From: Oligoflexia bacterium
GTDB taxonomy: Bacteria; Bdellovibrionota; UBA1018
DNA length: 35,330 nt
Assembly: GCA_903935335.1 (NCBI GenBank)
Contig: CAIZRG010000022.1
Location: forward strand, 1-35,330
Direction: 5' to 3'
The position numbers were made by a program, and so were the translations under genes. This document shows positions 14,995 through 22,202 of this stretch, piece after piece. Position 1 is the first letter of the stretch, and each line of letters opens with the position of its first letter. The notes under the pieces were generated by a model, which made no database searches, was not told where the DNA came from, and worked only from the letters and a program-made list of their open reading frames with translations.

Positions 14995-16818
14995 ATGGTA
15001 GGTAAGCAAACCACTGGAGTTGAGGCCTCCAATAAGACCAAGCCTCGTCCCAAGAATCAAAGCTGGATGGATGAGTTTTCCTCGTATTCAGCACCTGAAG
15101 AAGCATCTCAAGATTTCGATGATCATGAGGAGAACTTTGCTGAGCTTTTCGAGGCTTCACAAAGGCAGCAAGAGATTAAAGAAGGCGAAGTGGTGGATGG
15201 CACTATTGTCTCTGTAGGCTCTGAGTTTGTAACCGTGGATATTGGTTATAAATGTGAAGGCTTAGTTCCTATTCAGGAGTTTAAGGACGCTCACGGTGTT
15301 GCTCATGTCAGTGTGGGTGAGGTGGTGAGTATTTATCTCGAGCGGATGGAAATGGAAAATGGCTTTATGCTGCTTTCCAAAGACAAGGCAGAGATTATTC
15401 GTGCATGGGATGAGATCTCCCAGGCTTGTGAGAAAGACCAACTTGTTGAAGGCACAGTGATTGCCAAGGTTAAGGGTGGACTTTCTGTCGATATTGGTGT
15501 CAAGGCTTTCTTGCCTGGCAGTCAAATTGATACGAAGCCAGTGAAGAACTTAGATAAATTTTTGGGTAAAAAACTTAAATTTAAGATTATCAAATTCAAT
15601 AAAAAGAGAGGGAACATTGTTCTTTCTCGTCGAGCTGTCGTAGCTCATGAGCGTGAGCTTCAGCGGGCAGAAACGCTGGCTAATTTGCAGGAAGGTGCGA
15701 TTGTTACCGGTTCCGTGAAGAATATTACTGAGTACGGTGCTTTTATTGATCTGGGAGGAATGGACGGTCTACTTCATATTACGGATATGTCGTGGGGCCG
15801 TATTAAGCATCCCAGTGAGCTTTTCGCAGTAGGAGATGAAATTAAGGTTAAGATTCTTAAGTATGATCGTGAAAAAGAGCGTGTCTCACTTGGATTAAAG
15901 CAAGTTTCGCCGAATCCTTGGGACGATGCAGAGTATAAGTTTCCTATCGGAGTCAAAGTTAAAGGGAAGATTGTCAGTCTTAAAGATTATGGGGCATTTG
16001 TTGAACTTGAAGATGGAATTGAAGGTTTGATTCATGTTTCGGAAATGTCTTGGACGGAGCGGGTCAAGCATCCTTCAAAGCTGATCAGTATTGGTGATGA
16101 AGTCGAGTGTAAAGTTCTTGAGGTAGATTCCAAGAGTAAGCGAATTAGTCTTGGCTTAAAGCAGCTTCAGGAAAATCCTTGGGATGTTCTCGAGCTCAAG
16201 TTCCCAGTGGGTACGATTGTCGAAGGGGATGTGAAGTCAATTACGGACTTTGGTGTCTTCATTGATATTGGAATGGGTATTGATGGATTGGTGCATATCA
16301 GTGATATCGCATGGACTAAGAAATTTGCTCATCCTTCAGAGAAGTTTAAGAAGGGGGACCATGTCAGATCAGTCGTTCTAGGGATTGATAAGACTTCAGA
16401 GAAATTTTCTTTGGGAATTAAGCAACTTGAGCGAGATCCTTGGGAAAATATCAAGTCCAGGTACCGTCAAGGCCAAGCAGTGGATGGAATTGTGACCAAG
16501 CTTACCGATTTCGGTGCTTTTATTGAGTTAGAAGAAGGAATCGAAGGTTTGATCTATGTCAGCGAAATCGCAGATCATCGGATTGAAAAGCCTGCAGATA
16601 TTCTTAAAGTAGATGACAAGATTCGTGCAGAGATTCTCTCCATTGAGCCTAAGGAGCGTCGCATTGGGTTATCGATTAAACAACTCGGTAGAACAGAAGA
16701 GCGGGCTAACTACGATCAGTATGTAGGAGAGCGCTCAAAGAAAACCTCCATGGGAGATGTTTTAGGAGATAAGCTGAAAGCAGCTCTCAAAGGAAGTGGA
16801 AAAGAAGATCAAGAATAA
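14995..16818 (+). CDS. rpsA: 30S ribosomal protein S1
   Basis: S1 binds mRNA on the 30S subunit and helps initiate translation of structured or weak-SD messages. The 607-aa product holds six S1 (OB-fold) domains at about 62-130, 148-213, 233-302, 318-389, 405-476 and 492-563. The last four show the strong pattern GAFIDLGGMDGLLHITDMSW with KVKILKYDREKERVSLGLKQ. The first two are the diverged ribosome-binding type. An acidic, Gln/Ser-rich N-terminal extension of about 55 residues precedes the first domain. A Lys-rich tail of about 40 residues closes the protein. A clear intrinsic terminator follows. No cmk precedes it, unlike in E. coli. Confidence 0.97.
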   Translation: MVGKQTTGVEASNKTKPRPKNQSWMDEFSSYSAPEEASQDFDDHEENFAELFEASQRQQEIKEGEVVDGTIVSVGSEFVTVDIGYKCEGLVPIQEFKDAHGVAHVSVGEVVSIYLERMEMENGFMLLSKDKAEIIRAWDEISQACEKDQLVEGTVIAKVKGGLSVDIGVKAFLPGSQIDTKPVKNLDKFLGKKLKFKIIKFNKKRGNIVLSRRAVVAHERELQRAETLANLQEGAIVTGSVKNITEYGAFIDLGGMDGLLHITDMSWGRIKHPSELFAVGDEIKVKILKYDREKERVSLGLKQVSPNPWDDAEYKFPIGVKVKGKIVSLKDYGAFVELEDGIEGLIHVSEMSWTERVKHPSKLISIGDEVECKVLEVDSKSKRISLGLKQLQENPWDVLELKFPVGTIVEGDVKSITDFGVFIDIGMGIDGLVHISDIAWTKKFAHPSEKFKKGDHVRSVVLGIDKTSEKFSLGIKQLERDPWENIKSRYRQGQAVDGIVTKLTDFGAFIELEEGIEGLIYVSEIADHRIEKPADILKVDDKIRAEILSIEPKERRIGLSIKQLGRTEERANYDQYVGERSKKTSMGDVLGDKLKAALKGSGKEDQE

Positions 16819-16848
16819 ATGATTTCTTGAGTCGTATTTTAAAATTTA

Positions 16849-16887
16849 TTTTAGGCCGAGAAGGGAACTTTTCGGCCTAAAATTTTT
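16849..16887 (+). terminator. intrinsic terminator after rpsA
   Basis: An 11-bp perfect stem (TTTTAGGCCGA, 16849-16859, with TCGGCCTAAAA, 16872-16882) has a 12-base loop and is followed by five T. It separates rpsA from sppA. Confidence 0.88.
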
Positions 16888-16918
16888 AAATATCTTAAGT
16901 TGGAGGTCAGGTTCGTTC

Positions 16919-17944
16919 ATGACACAACAAAAAAGTTTCAGCAATCCTGTTGCTTTTGTTCTTGGTTTATCAGCTATTTTTTTTCTAGTTTTTCTATTCA
17001 TTTCTGGAGTCGTTCTCTTAAAAAAGCCAACTCTTAAAAAAGATGGGAGTTTGACTTCTTCTTCTTTTTTTTCACAGGAGTTAGTGGGGATTGTTGAGAT
17101 TGAGGGAGTGATTCTTGATTCAAAAAAAACTTTAAAAAAACTAGAAACTTTTGAAGAAGATGATCGAGTGAAAGCCGTTGTTTTACGGTTAAACTCTCCT
17201 GGTGGAGTAGTCGCACCGTCTCAAGAAATCTATGAAGCAGTCAAAAATTTTAAAAAGCCTCTTGTTGTATCCATGGGAACTGTGGCTGCGAGTGGAGCGT
17301 ATTACATTGCTTGTGGGGCCAAGAAGATTTTTGCTAATCCAGGAACCATTACGGGTTCGATTGGTGTGATCATGGAGTTTGTGAATTTAGAAAAGCTTTA
17401 TGAGTGGGCTAAAATTCATCGTTATGCAATTAAGACCGGGAAGTTTAAAGGCTCTGGATCCGAGTATCAATCGTTGAAACCCGAGGAAAGAGAGCTTTTT
17501 CAAGAGATGCTCGATGATGTTTTGCTTCAGTTTAAGGAAGCTGTTTCAATCGGCCGAAATCTTCCGATGTCCAAGGTGTCTGCTATAGCGGATGGTCGAG
17601 TTTTTTCAGGGCATCAAGCGCTTGAGGTTCATTTAGTCGATCAGTTAGGAACTCTGAAAGATGCAGTTTTAGAGGCAGCGAAGTTGGCTCAAATCAAAGG
17701 TAAACCCAAGACCATCAGTGCTGAGAAGAAAAAGAGGAAATGGATCGAGCTTTTGTTGGATGATTCTTTGACCAAGAGTACGACTCCCTCTCGGTTTTTA
17801 GGAGGGTCATTTGAGTCGATAATTGAGCGGTTATTTTCTGTTTTTCAGACGATACAAGGTTCTTCTTTGCAAGGAGCTCAATCGGTCCCAGCCGTGTATT
17901 GGATTTGGGGTGGAGGTGTGTTGGGTCGGGATTTAGCTGAGTGA
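16919..17944 (+). CDS. sppA: signal peptide peptidase SppA (short form)
   Basis: A membrane-anchored serine protease that degrades cleaved signal peptides. A single N-terminal membrane helix (about 11-35) precedes one protease domain, the short form with one catalytic domain rather than the E. coli double form. Core motifs are VKAVVLRLNSPGGVV, SMGTVAASGAYYIACGA with nucleophile Ser125, TITGSIGVIMEF and the general base Lys177 in KTGKFKGSG. The Ser-Lys spacing of 52 matches the Bacillus enzyme. A GGAGG lies about 11 bases before the ATG. The rsmB start overlaps its stop codon. Confidence 0.95.
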   Translation: MTQQKSFSNPVAFVLGLSAIFFLVFLFISGVVLLKKPTLKKDGSLTSSSFFSQELVGIVEIEGVILDSKKTLKKLETFEEDDRVKAVVLRLNSPGGVVAPSQEIYEAVKNFKKPLVVSMGTVAASGAYYIACGAKKIFANPGTITGSIGVIMEFVNLEKLYEWAKIHRYAIKTGKFKGSGSEYQSLKPEERELFQEMLDDVLLQFKEAVSIGRNLPMSKVSAIADGRVFSGHQALEVHLVDQLGTLKDAVLEAAKLAQIKGKPKTISAEKKKRKWIELLLDDSLTKSTTPSRFLGGSFESIIERLFSVFQTIQGSSLQGAQSVPAVYWIWGGGVLGRDLAE

Positions 17945-19215
17945 GTTTTTCAAAAGCCGTTTTTTATCCGAGGTACGCTGCAATTCGGGTTTTGACTCGG
18001 GTTTTGAGTGATTTTATTCCTCTCGATGAAGCCTTAGGTCAGATTGTTTCGGAGGTTCCATCCTCGTCTTTAGCTTGGCTACAGGAGGTTTGCTCTGGGA
18101 CCATCAGGTGGAAGGGCCGTTTAGATGGAATTTTGGACTCCGTGGCATTTCGTAAGAAGCCTTCCGGTTGGCTTAGAAAAGTCTTGCTAGTGGCTGCTTA
18201 CCAGCTCGTTGTTCAAGATCGATCTCCGGCAGCTGCGGTGGTTTCAGAAACAGTTGAGATGATTCGGGAAAAAGAAGGGGAGGCCCCAGCCAGGTTTGCA
18301 AATGCTTGCTTACGTCGGGTTGCAGAGTTTTCTTCTCAGTGGAAGAATCAGGGTTTTCCAGAAGGCCAGGTCTTGAAGGCAGAATCGGCTTGGGCGAGTT
18401 TACCAGAGTGGCTGTGGAGCAGGTTGAAGCAACAGCACGGTCAGGGCTGGGCAATGGCTTATGCTTTGGCAGGGCTTGAGAGGCCGACTCTTTGGCTCCG
18501 GGCTCGAAGTATGAGTTGGAAGGCAAGTTGGGTGGAGTCAGGTCCTCTTCCTTTATCTTGGAAAGTGATAGAAGGCGGAGCGGTAACGTTGAAGCCTGGA
18601 TTTTTAGAAGGCGATTGGATTGTTCAGGATATTTCAAGTCAGAAGCTCATTGCAGAAATTCTTGAAATGATTCGTTTAGACCGAGGAGATCTCCCTTTAC
18701 GTGTTCTTGATCTTTGTGCAGCTCCTGGAGGAAAAGCAGTGGGTTTATCTTGGTTTGGTGTGAAGGTACAGGCGACTGAAAAACTTGAAAAGAGAGTTCC
18801 CCTTTTGAAAGAAACTGTGGCTCGAGTGGCCCCAGAGATTGAAGTTCTGAGTTGGTCACAAGCTCAGATATCTGCAAATCAGGATTGGATATGGGTAGAT
18901 GCTCCTTGTTCAGGGACAGGGATTTTACGAAGGCATCCTGATGTGCGCTGGTTGCGACAGGAAAAAGAGCTGAGTTCATTGCATCAAGTCCAAGAAGAGT
19001 TGATTGGAATGGCCTGGAAGAATCTTGCTCAGGGTGGGTACATGACTTATTCTGTTTGTTCTGTTTTAAAAGAGGAAGGACCGGAGGCGATCAGCCAAGC
19101 AAAAAAATCAGGTTTATTGCCAGGAATGACTCAATCCAAGGAATGGTTTTTATGTCCTCAAAACGCTCCTTATGGGGATGGGTTTTGGGCAGTCCTTTTA
19201 AAAAAAGAAAAATGA
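17941..19215 (+). CDS. rsmB: 16S rRNA (cytosine-967 C5)-methyltransferase
   Basis: Methylates a 16S rRNA cytosine with S-adenosylmethionine. The N-terminal about 130 residues form the NusB-like RNA-binding domain (AAIRVLTRVL, CSGTIRWKGRLD, AAYQLVVQDRSPAAAVVSE). The Rossmann methyltransferase domain carries DLCAAPGGKA (257-266) for SAM, DAPCSGTGILRRHPDVRW with Cys323, and YSVCSV with the likely nucleophile Cys373. Starts at a GTG that overlaps the sppA stop (GTGA), so translation is coupled. 424 aa is normal. Confidence 0.94.
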   Translation: MSFSKAVFYPRYAAIRVLTRVLSDFIPLDEALGQIVSEVPSSSLAWLQEVCSGTIRWKGRLDGILDSVAFRKKPSGWLRKVLLVAAYQLVVQDRSPAAAVVSETVEMIREKEGEAPARFANACLRRVAEFSSQWKNQGFPEGQVLKAESAWASLPEWLWSRLKQQHGQGWAMAYALAGLERPTLWLRARSMSWKASWVESGPLPLSWKVIEGGAVTLKPGFLEGDWIVQDISSQKLIAEILEMIRLDRGDLPLRVLDLCAAPGGKAVGLSWFGVKVQATEKLEKRVPLLKETVARVAPEIEVLSWSQAQISANQDWIWVDAPCSGTGILRRHPDVRWLRQEKELSSLHQVQEELIGMAWKNLAQGGYMTYSVCSVLKEEGPEAISQAKKSGLLPGMTQSKEWFLCPQNAPYGDGFWAVLLKKEK

Positions 19216-19440
19216 CCCCACCCAGGTATCAATCCTAAATTTTTTTCATGGTTTTGAGAGGAAAGATAAAAATATTACACGTATTTCCAAATAGGTTTTT
19301 TCTTTCTCATGGGTAGACTGAGTGAGAAAGATGCTCAAAGTTTTTTGAATCCAACTTGAGTCCTTTGAAATAAAAAGGGAAAATATTAAAAAAAATCGAA
19401 AAAAAATAATTAAGTCAAGTCCAAGGAGGGGTTTGTGTGT
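19216..19440. other. gene-free region upstream of the sigma-54 promoter
   Basis: No supportable gene. It holds the inverted repeat listed separately and an A-rich tract at about 19376-19412 that could be bent or bind a nucleoid protein. A strong AAGGAGG at 19423-19429 precedes a GTG opening a 60-codon frame, discussed and rejected below. Confidence 0.6.
19302..19330. promoter_or_regulatory. inverted repeat, possible activator site for the sigma-54 promoter
   Basis: CTTTCTCA (19302-19309) and TGAGAAAG (19323-19330) are perfect 8-base arms around 13 bases. The centre is about 128 bases upstream of the -24 element, a usual distance for enhancer-binding protein sites. Neither side has a T-run suited to an intrinsic terminator. 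Confidence 0.45.
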
Positions 19441-19442
19441 GT

Positions 19443-19458
19443 TGGCACATTCTCTGCA
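19443..19458 (+). promoter_or_regulatory. sigma-54 (-24/-12) promoter
   Basis: TTGGCACATTCTCTGCAT around 19442-19459 fits the -24/-12 consensus. TTGGCAC is perfect, the GG (19444-19445) and GC (19456-19457) have the exact required spacing, and the only core mismatch is C for T before TGC. Transcription would start near 19469. Confidence 0.7.
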
Positions 19459-19468
19459 TATGGGAGAC

Positions 19469-19611
19469 GCATCGTCATTGCTTGCAAGAGTGCTGTGGTA
19501 CGTTAGCGATGGGGGCAAGAATGACTATCTCAAAGATTCAATGTCAGATTTCAATCTAGCCTACCTATTCCGCTGGCCCTTGAAAGAGGGCCAGCCGGAT
19601 CCTTCTTTGGA
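19469..19611 (+). ncRNA. candidate sigma-54-dependent small RNA
   Basis: About 140 bases lie between the predicted sigma-54 start and a GC-rich hairpin, with no downstream gene on this strand to act as its mRNA. Near the 5' end, CATT plus CTTGC (19476-19485, one bulge) can pair with GCAAG plus AATG (19515-19523), giving a 9-bp stem. The 3' hairpin is listed separately. The RNA ends at the stop codon of the convergent Rsm22-like gene, so slight read-through would also be antisense to it. The RNA call is inference from promoter and terminator. Confidence 0.5.
19572..19609 (+). terminator. terminator-like hairpin, plus strand
   Basis: A perfect 9-bp stem GCTGGCCCT/AGGGCCAGC (19572-19580 with 19587-19595) with a 6-base loop is followed by ATCCTTCTTT, a weak T-rich tail. 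The opposite strand has no T tail. Confidence 0.55.
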
Positions 19612-20823
19612 TTAGATCGAAACTGTTTTATGAACTTGAACACAATCGCCGCGACTGAGGTGACTTTTAGGATGAAGGGAAAGTCTGCCTGGAGCGTTAG
19701 GTTCACAGATTAATACAGAGCGCTGAGTCCCCTGAGAAAGAGGATCACTAATCACACGTCGCAAAGAGGGAGAGGCTTGAGGCGCTGGATAATGGGAAGA
19801 GGAAAGCCAAAGATATGAAAGCTTAACCCAATGGCGTTCAGATCCTAAGGCTTCTGAAAAAAATTTAAACCACTGTCCGGGTATTTGGGCTGGATACGAG
19901 AAATGGCACCAATCTCGTCCTTGAGAAAGAGGACAGGCTCCAGAATGGAGGCAAGGACCCCAGAAGCTAGAAGATGAGTTTTCAATCCAGCTTGATTCAA
20001 GAAATTGGTCTCGCAAAGAGGAGAGAGTTTGAGAAGATTTTCGGGTGGCTGGTTCTACCATCAAAACTCCGCCTCCATCAGCACGTTTTAGAAGGTTTGA
20101 CCAGTTGAGTTCAGACTCACGTCGGGGTTTATGAGATTCATTTAAAATATGACCTAAGAAAATGAGGGATAAAGAATGGGGAAGGTAAGAAGATGCTTTC
20201 CACCAGGGAACAACCTCGATTTGTATTGAAATTTTCCCCCGAGTTTTGGGAAAGCTATTAGCGATTTGATCGACTAAAGCTTGTCCATCTTTTAAGATGT
20301 CTTTGTTAATATCTGACCAGTAAAGTTCAATCAGGGGTAGTTCTTTTTCAGGATACCATTGATTTTGTAAGAGCCAAAGTAAGAAAGCTAAGGATGCAGT
20401 TCCAGGACCTGCTCCTAGATCTGCGATTCTGAGATGACCTGTTTTCATTCCGTGGTCTAAGGCTGCGGCTAATGCGTTTTCATTTTGTTGAAAAAGAGTT
20501 AAAAACTTGGCCATCTGAAGTGGAAGAAAATAGAGTAGATACGATGAACGGTACTTAGGGTGCTGAAAGTAAGGTGGCATCCCCTGAGGCCTTTCTTCTG
20601 TGAAAAGCTCTGAGAGCTCTTCAACTCCTTGAGAGAAAAACCGTGCATCTTGTAAAGAGAAGGGTTTTTTTTTCCAAGAGTCTTTAGGACTGTAGTGCTC
20701 CTTGACCCACTGTGGAACGACCTCATCTAAGAACCAAGCCCAAGCTGGAGGAAAAGGAGAAGCAGGGGGTAAATTGGAACGTAAAATGGAAGGCTGCGGG
20801 TGTGAGCGTTTTGTAGAATTCAT
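19612..20823 (-). CDS. Rsm22-family methyltransferase-like protein
   Basis: A homologue of the small-subunit rRNA-associated Rsm22/METTL17 family, class I SAM-dependent methyltransferase-like proteins linked to ribosome assembly. The 403-aa product has SYLLYFLPLQMAKF, the SAM motif IADLGAGPGTASLAF (about 133-147) and LIFLGHILNES. Its Cys-rich signature has Cys291, Cys297 and Cys306 in GPCLHSGACPLSQGRDWCHF, the region that ligates an iron-sulphur cluster in METTL17. The N-terminal 50 residues are Pro/Ser-rich. Divergent from the small CxxC membrane-protein gene with only 43 bases between them. Confidence 0.85.
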   Translation of the reverse strand: MNSTKRSHPQPSILRSNLPPASPFPPAWAWFLDEVVPQWVKEHYSPKDSWKKKPFSLQDARFFSQGVEELSELFTEERPQGMPPYFQHPKYRSSYLLYFLPLQMAKFLTLFQQNENALAAALDHGMKTGHLRIADLGAGPGTASLAFLLWLLQNQWYPEKELPLIELYWSDINKDILKDGQALVDQIANSFPKTRGKISIQIEVVPWWKASSYLPHSLSLIFLGHILNESHKPRRESELNWSNLLKRADGGGVLMVEPATRKSSQTLSSLRDQFLESSWIENSSSSFWGPCLHSGACPLSQGRDWCHFSYPAQIPGQWFKFFSEALGSERHWVKLSYLWLSSSHYPAPQASPSLRRVISDPLSQGTQRSVLICEPNAPGRLSLHPKSHLSRGDCVQVHKTVSI

Positions 20824-20866
20824 GGATGCTTGAGTTATGCTACACTTGATAGGGAGAGGTCAATGA

Positions 20867-21313
20867 ATGGATTCTCATCTCATCCGGGGCTCATTATGGA
20901 AAAACCGAAAACAACGATATTGGTCGTTTTTATGTCCATTGTGTAAAGTCCATCGGAAGGTATCCTTGAGACAAAGGCCTGGAGGGATTCATTATCTTCA
21001 GGTTTTTTTGTCAACCTTAATGGTTACTCTTTTATTTTGGAATTGGTTCAACTGGAAGGGACTTGTTTCTTTTTTGCCTCTTTGGAGTGTCTTTGAGGTG
21101 GTTTATCGATGGAGAATGAGAGTTATTCTCGTGTGCTCGCAGTGTGGGTTTGATCCTTACTTATTCCTGATCAATCATGAGTGGGCTCGTCGTGAAGTAG
21201 AAAACCATTGGAGAAAAAAGTTGAGTGAGAAAGGGATTCCTTACCCAGAAAAAACTAAGAAGAATCCAACTCAATCTAAAGGAGTGTTCCTCAATTCGCA
21301 GAAATCATCTTGA
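20867..21313 (+). CDS. small membrane protein with two CxxC pairs
   Basis: I do not recognise a named family. The 148-aa product has a CPLC pair at 23-26, two likely membrane helices (about 43-60 and 64-82), then a CSQC pair at 90-93 followed by GFDPYLF. The two pairs flank the helical hairpin, so both would face the cytoplasm and could bind one zinc or mediate redox contact. The tail (115-148) is basic and Ser-rich. AGGGAGAGG sits just before the ATG, a strong ribosome site. ssb follows after 35 bases. Confidence 0.7.
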   Translation: MDSHLIRGSLWKNRKQRYWSFLCPLCKVHRKVSLRQRPGGIHYLQVFLSTLMVTLLFWNWFNWKGLVSFLPLWSVFEVVYRWRMRVILVCSQCGFDPYLFLINHEWARREVENHWRKKLSEKGIPYPEKTKKNPTQSKGVFLNSQKSS

Positions 21314-21337
21314 CAAAGAAGGTGAAAGAACGATAAG
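21310..21337 (+). promoter_or_regulatory. possible ssb promoter
   Basis: TTGACA (21310-21315) and GATAAG (21332-21337) are 16 bases apart. The -35 overlaps the stop of the preceding gene. Transcription would start only a few bases before the ssb ATG, giving an almost leaderless mRNA; ssb indeed lacks a clear Shine-Dalgarno. Confidence 0.3.
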
Positions 21338-21348
21338 GCTTACTACCT

Positions 21349-21882
21349 ATGTCTGTCAATAAAGTGATTTTAGTAGGCCGTTTGGGGAAAAACCCTGAAG
21401 TCAGGTACACTCCTTCTGGGGCTGCCGTTGCAAATTTTAATATTGCAACGAATGAAAGCTGGGTTGATAAATCCGGTCAGAAGCAAGAAAGAACTGAGTG
21501 GCATCGAATTGTTGTTTGGGGAAAGACTGCTGAGAACTGTAATCAGTATTTGTCTAAAGGCCGTCAGGTCTATGTCGAAGGGCGTCTTCAGACTCGCCAA
21601 TGGCAGGATAAAGACGGTCAGACGAAGTACACCACAGAAGTTCAGGCTCAAAGTGTTGAATTTTTGGGAGGTAATGCAACCTCTTCTGCTTCTGCAGGGA
21701 GTGATCGACCTTCTCGCGACTTAGGAAGCCCTGAGTCAGCTTTTTCAACAGCTCCTGCCGATGGAGGAAACGTATCTTACCCCACTTCTTCTCAGTCCAT
21801 GGGTCAGGGTTTAGGATCTTCTTCGTCTCCTTCTTCGATGGGGTCAGAGTCATCTTTTACTGAAGATGACATTCCATTTTAA
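21349..21882 (+). CDS. ssb: single-stranded DNA-binding protein
   Basis: Coats single-stranded DNA in replication and repair and recruits partners through its tail. The 177-aa product has the OB-fold at 1-110, starting [20 protein letters not shown] and including [20 protein letters not shown] and [17 protein letters not shown] Ser/Gly-rich flexible linker follows, then the acidic tip ending DDIPF that binds partner proteins. A strong terminator follows, so it ends its transcript. Confidence 0.97.
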   Translation: MSVNKVILVGRLGKNPEVRYTPSGAAVANFNIATNESWVDKSGQKQERTEWHRIVVWGKTAENCNQYLSKGRQVYVEGRLQTRQWQDKDGQTKYTTEVQAQSVEFLGGNATSSASAGSDRPSRDLGSPESAFSTAPADGGNVSYPTSSQSMGQGLGSSSSPSSMGSESSFTEDDIPF

Positions 21883-21914
21883 CATACAACAAATATAAAA
21901 CGTAAAGATTAGAG

Positions 21915-21945
21915 AAAGGGAACCTAAATGGTTCCCTTTTTTTTT
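21915..21945 (+). terminator. intrinsic terminator after ssb
   Basis: AAAGGGAACC (21915-21924), loop TAAAT and GGTTCCCTTT (21930-21939) form a perfect 10-bp stem running into nine T. Confidence 0.93.
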
Positions 21946-22202
21946 AGATATTTTTTAATTTATAATCGGAAAAATCGTAGATTTGACCTCAACGAGGTAG
22001 TTAGGAGTTTTTATTCTCAGGTTAAAGAAGCCTTTAGGGCGTCTTAACAGACTACTATCGCGGTTTTTTAGATTATTCATTTCGTATTGGAGAAAGGTTC
22101 AAGTTTGAGTTGATGATGGGGGTTTTGCTCTGGACTTATGTTGACACCAGGATTGAATAGTGAGACTTGTTTACATCTTAAAGATATATTTTAAGGATTT
22201 TT

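Noticed and set aside
18173..18637. 154-codon minus-strand frame within rsmB
   Set aside because: It lies wholly antisense to a well-supported gene and resembles no family.
19246..19518. 90-codon minus-strand frame
   Set aside because: It crosses the sigma-54 promoter and an A-rich tract, has no ribosome site, and its hydrophobicity comes from T-rich complement.
19433..19615. 60-codon frame starting at GTG after a strong AAGGAGG
   Set aside because: The sigma-54 promoter lies inside it and would start transcription after its start codon. The composition is not protein-like and no family is recognised. A small protein from another promoter is not fully excluded.
22141..22169. Perfect TTGACA upstream of the secreted-protein operon
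   Set aside because: No acceptable -10 box occurs at 16-18 bases, so I do not call a promoter there.
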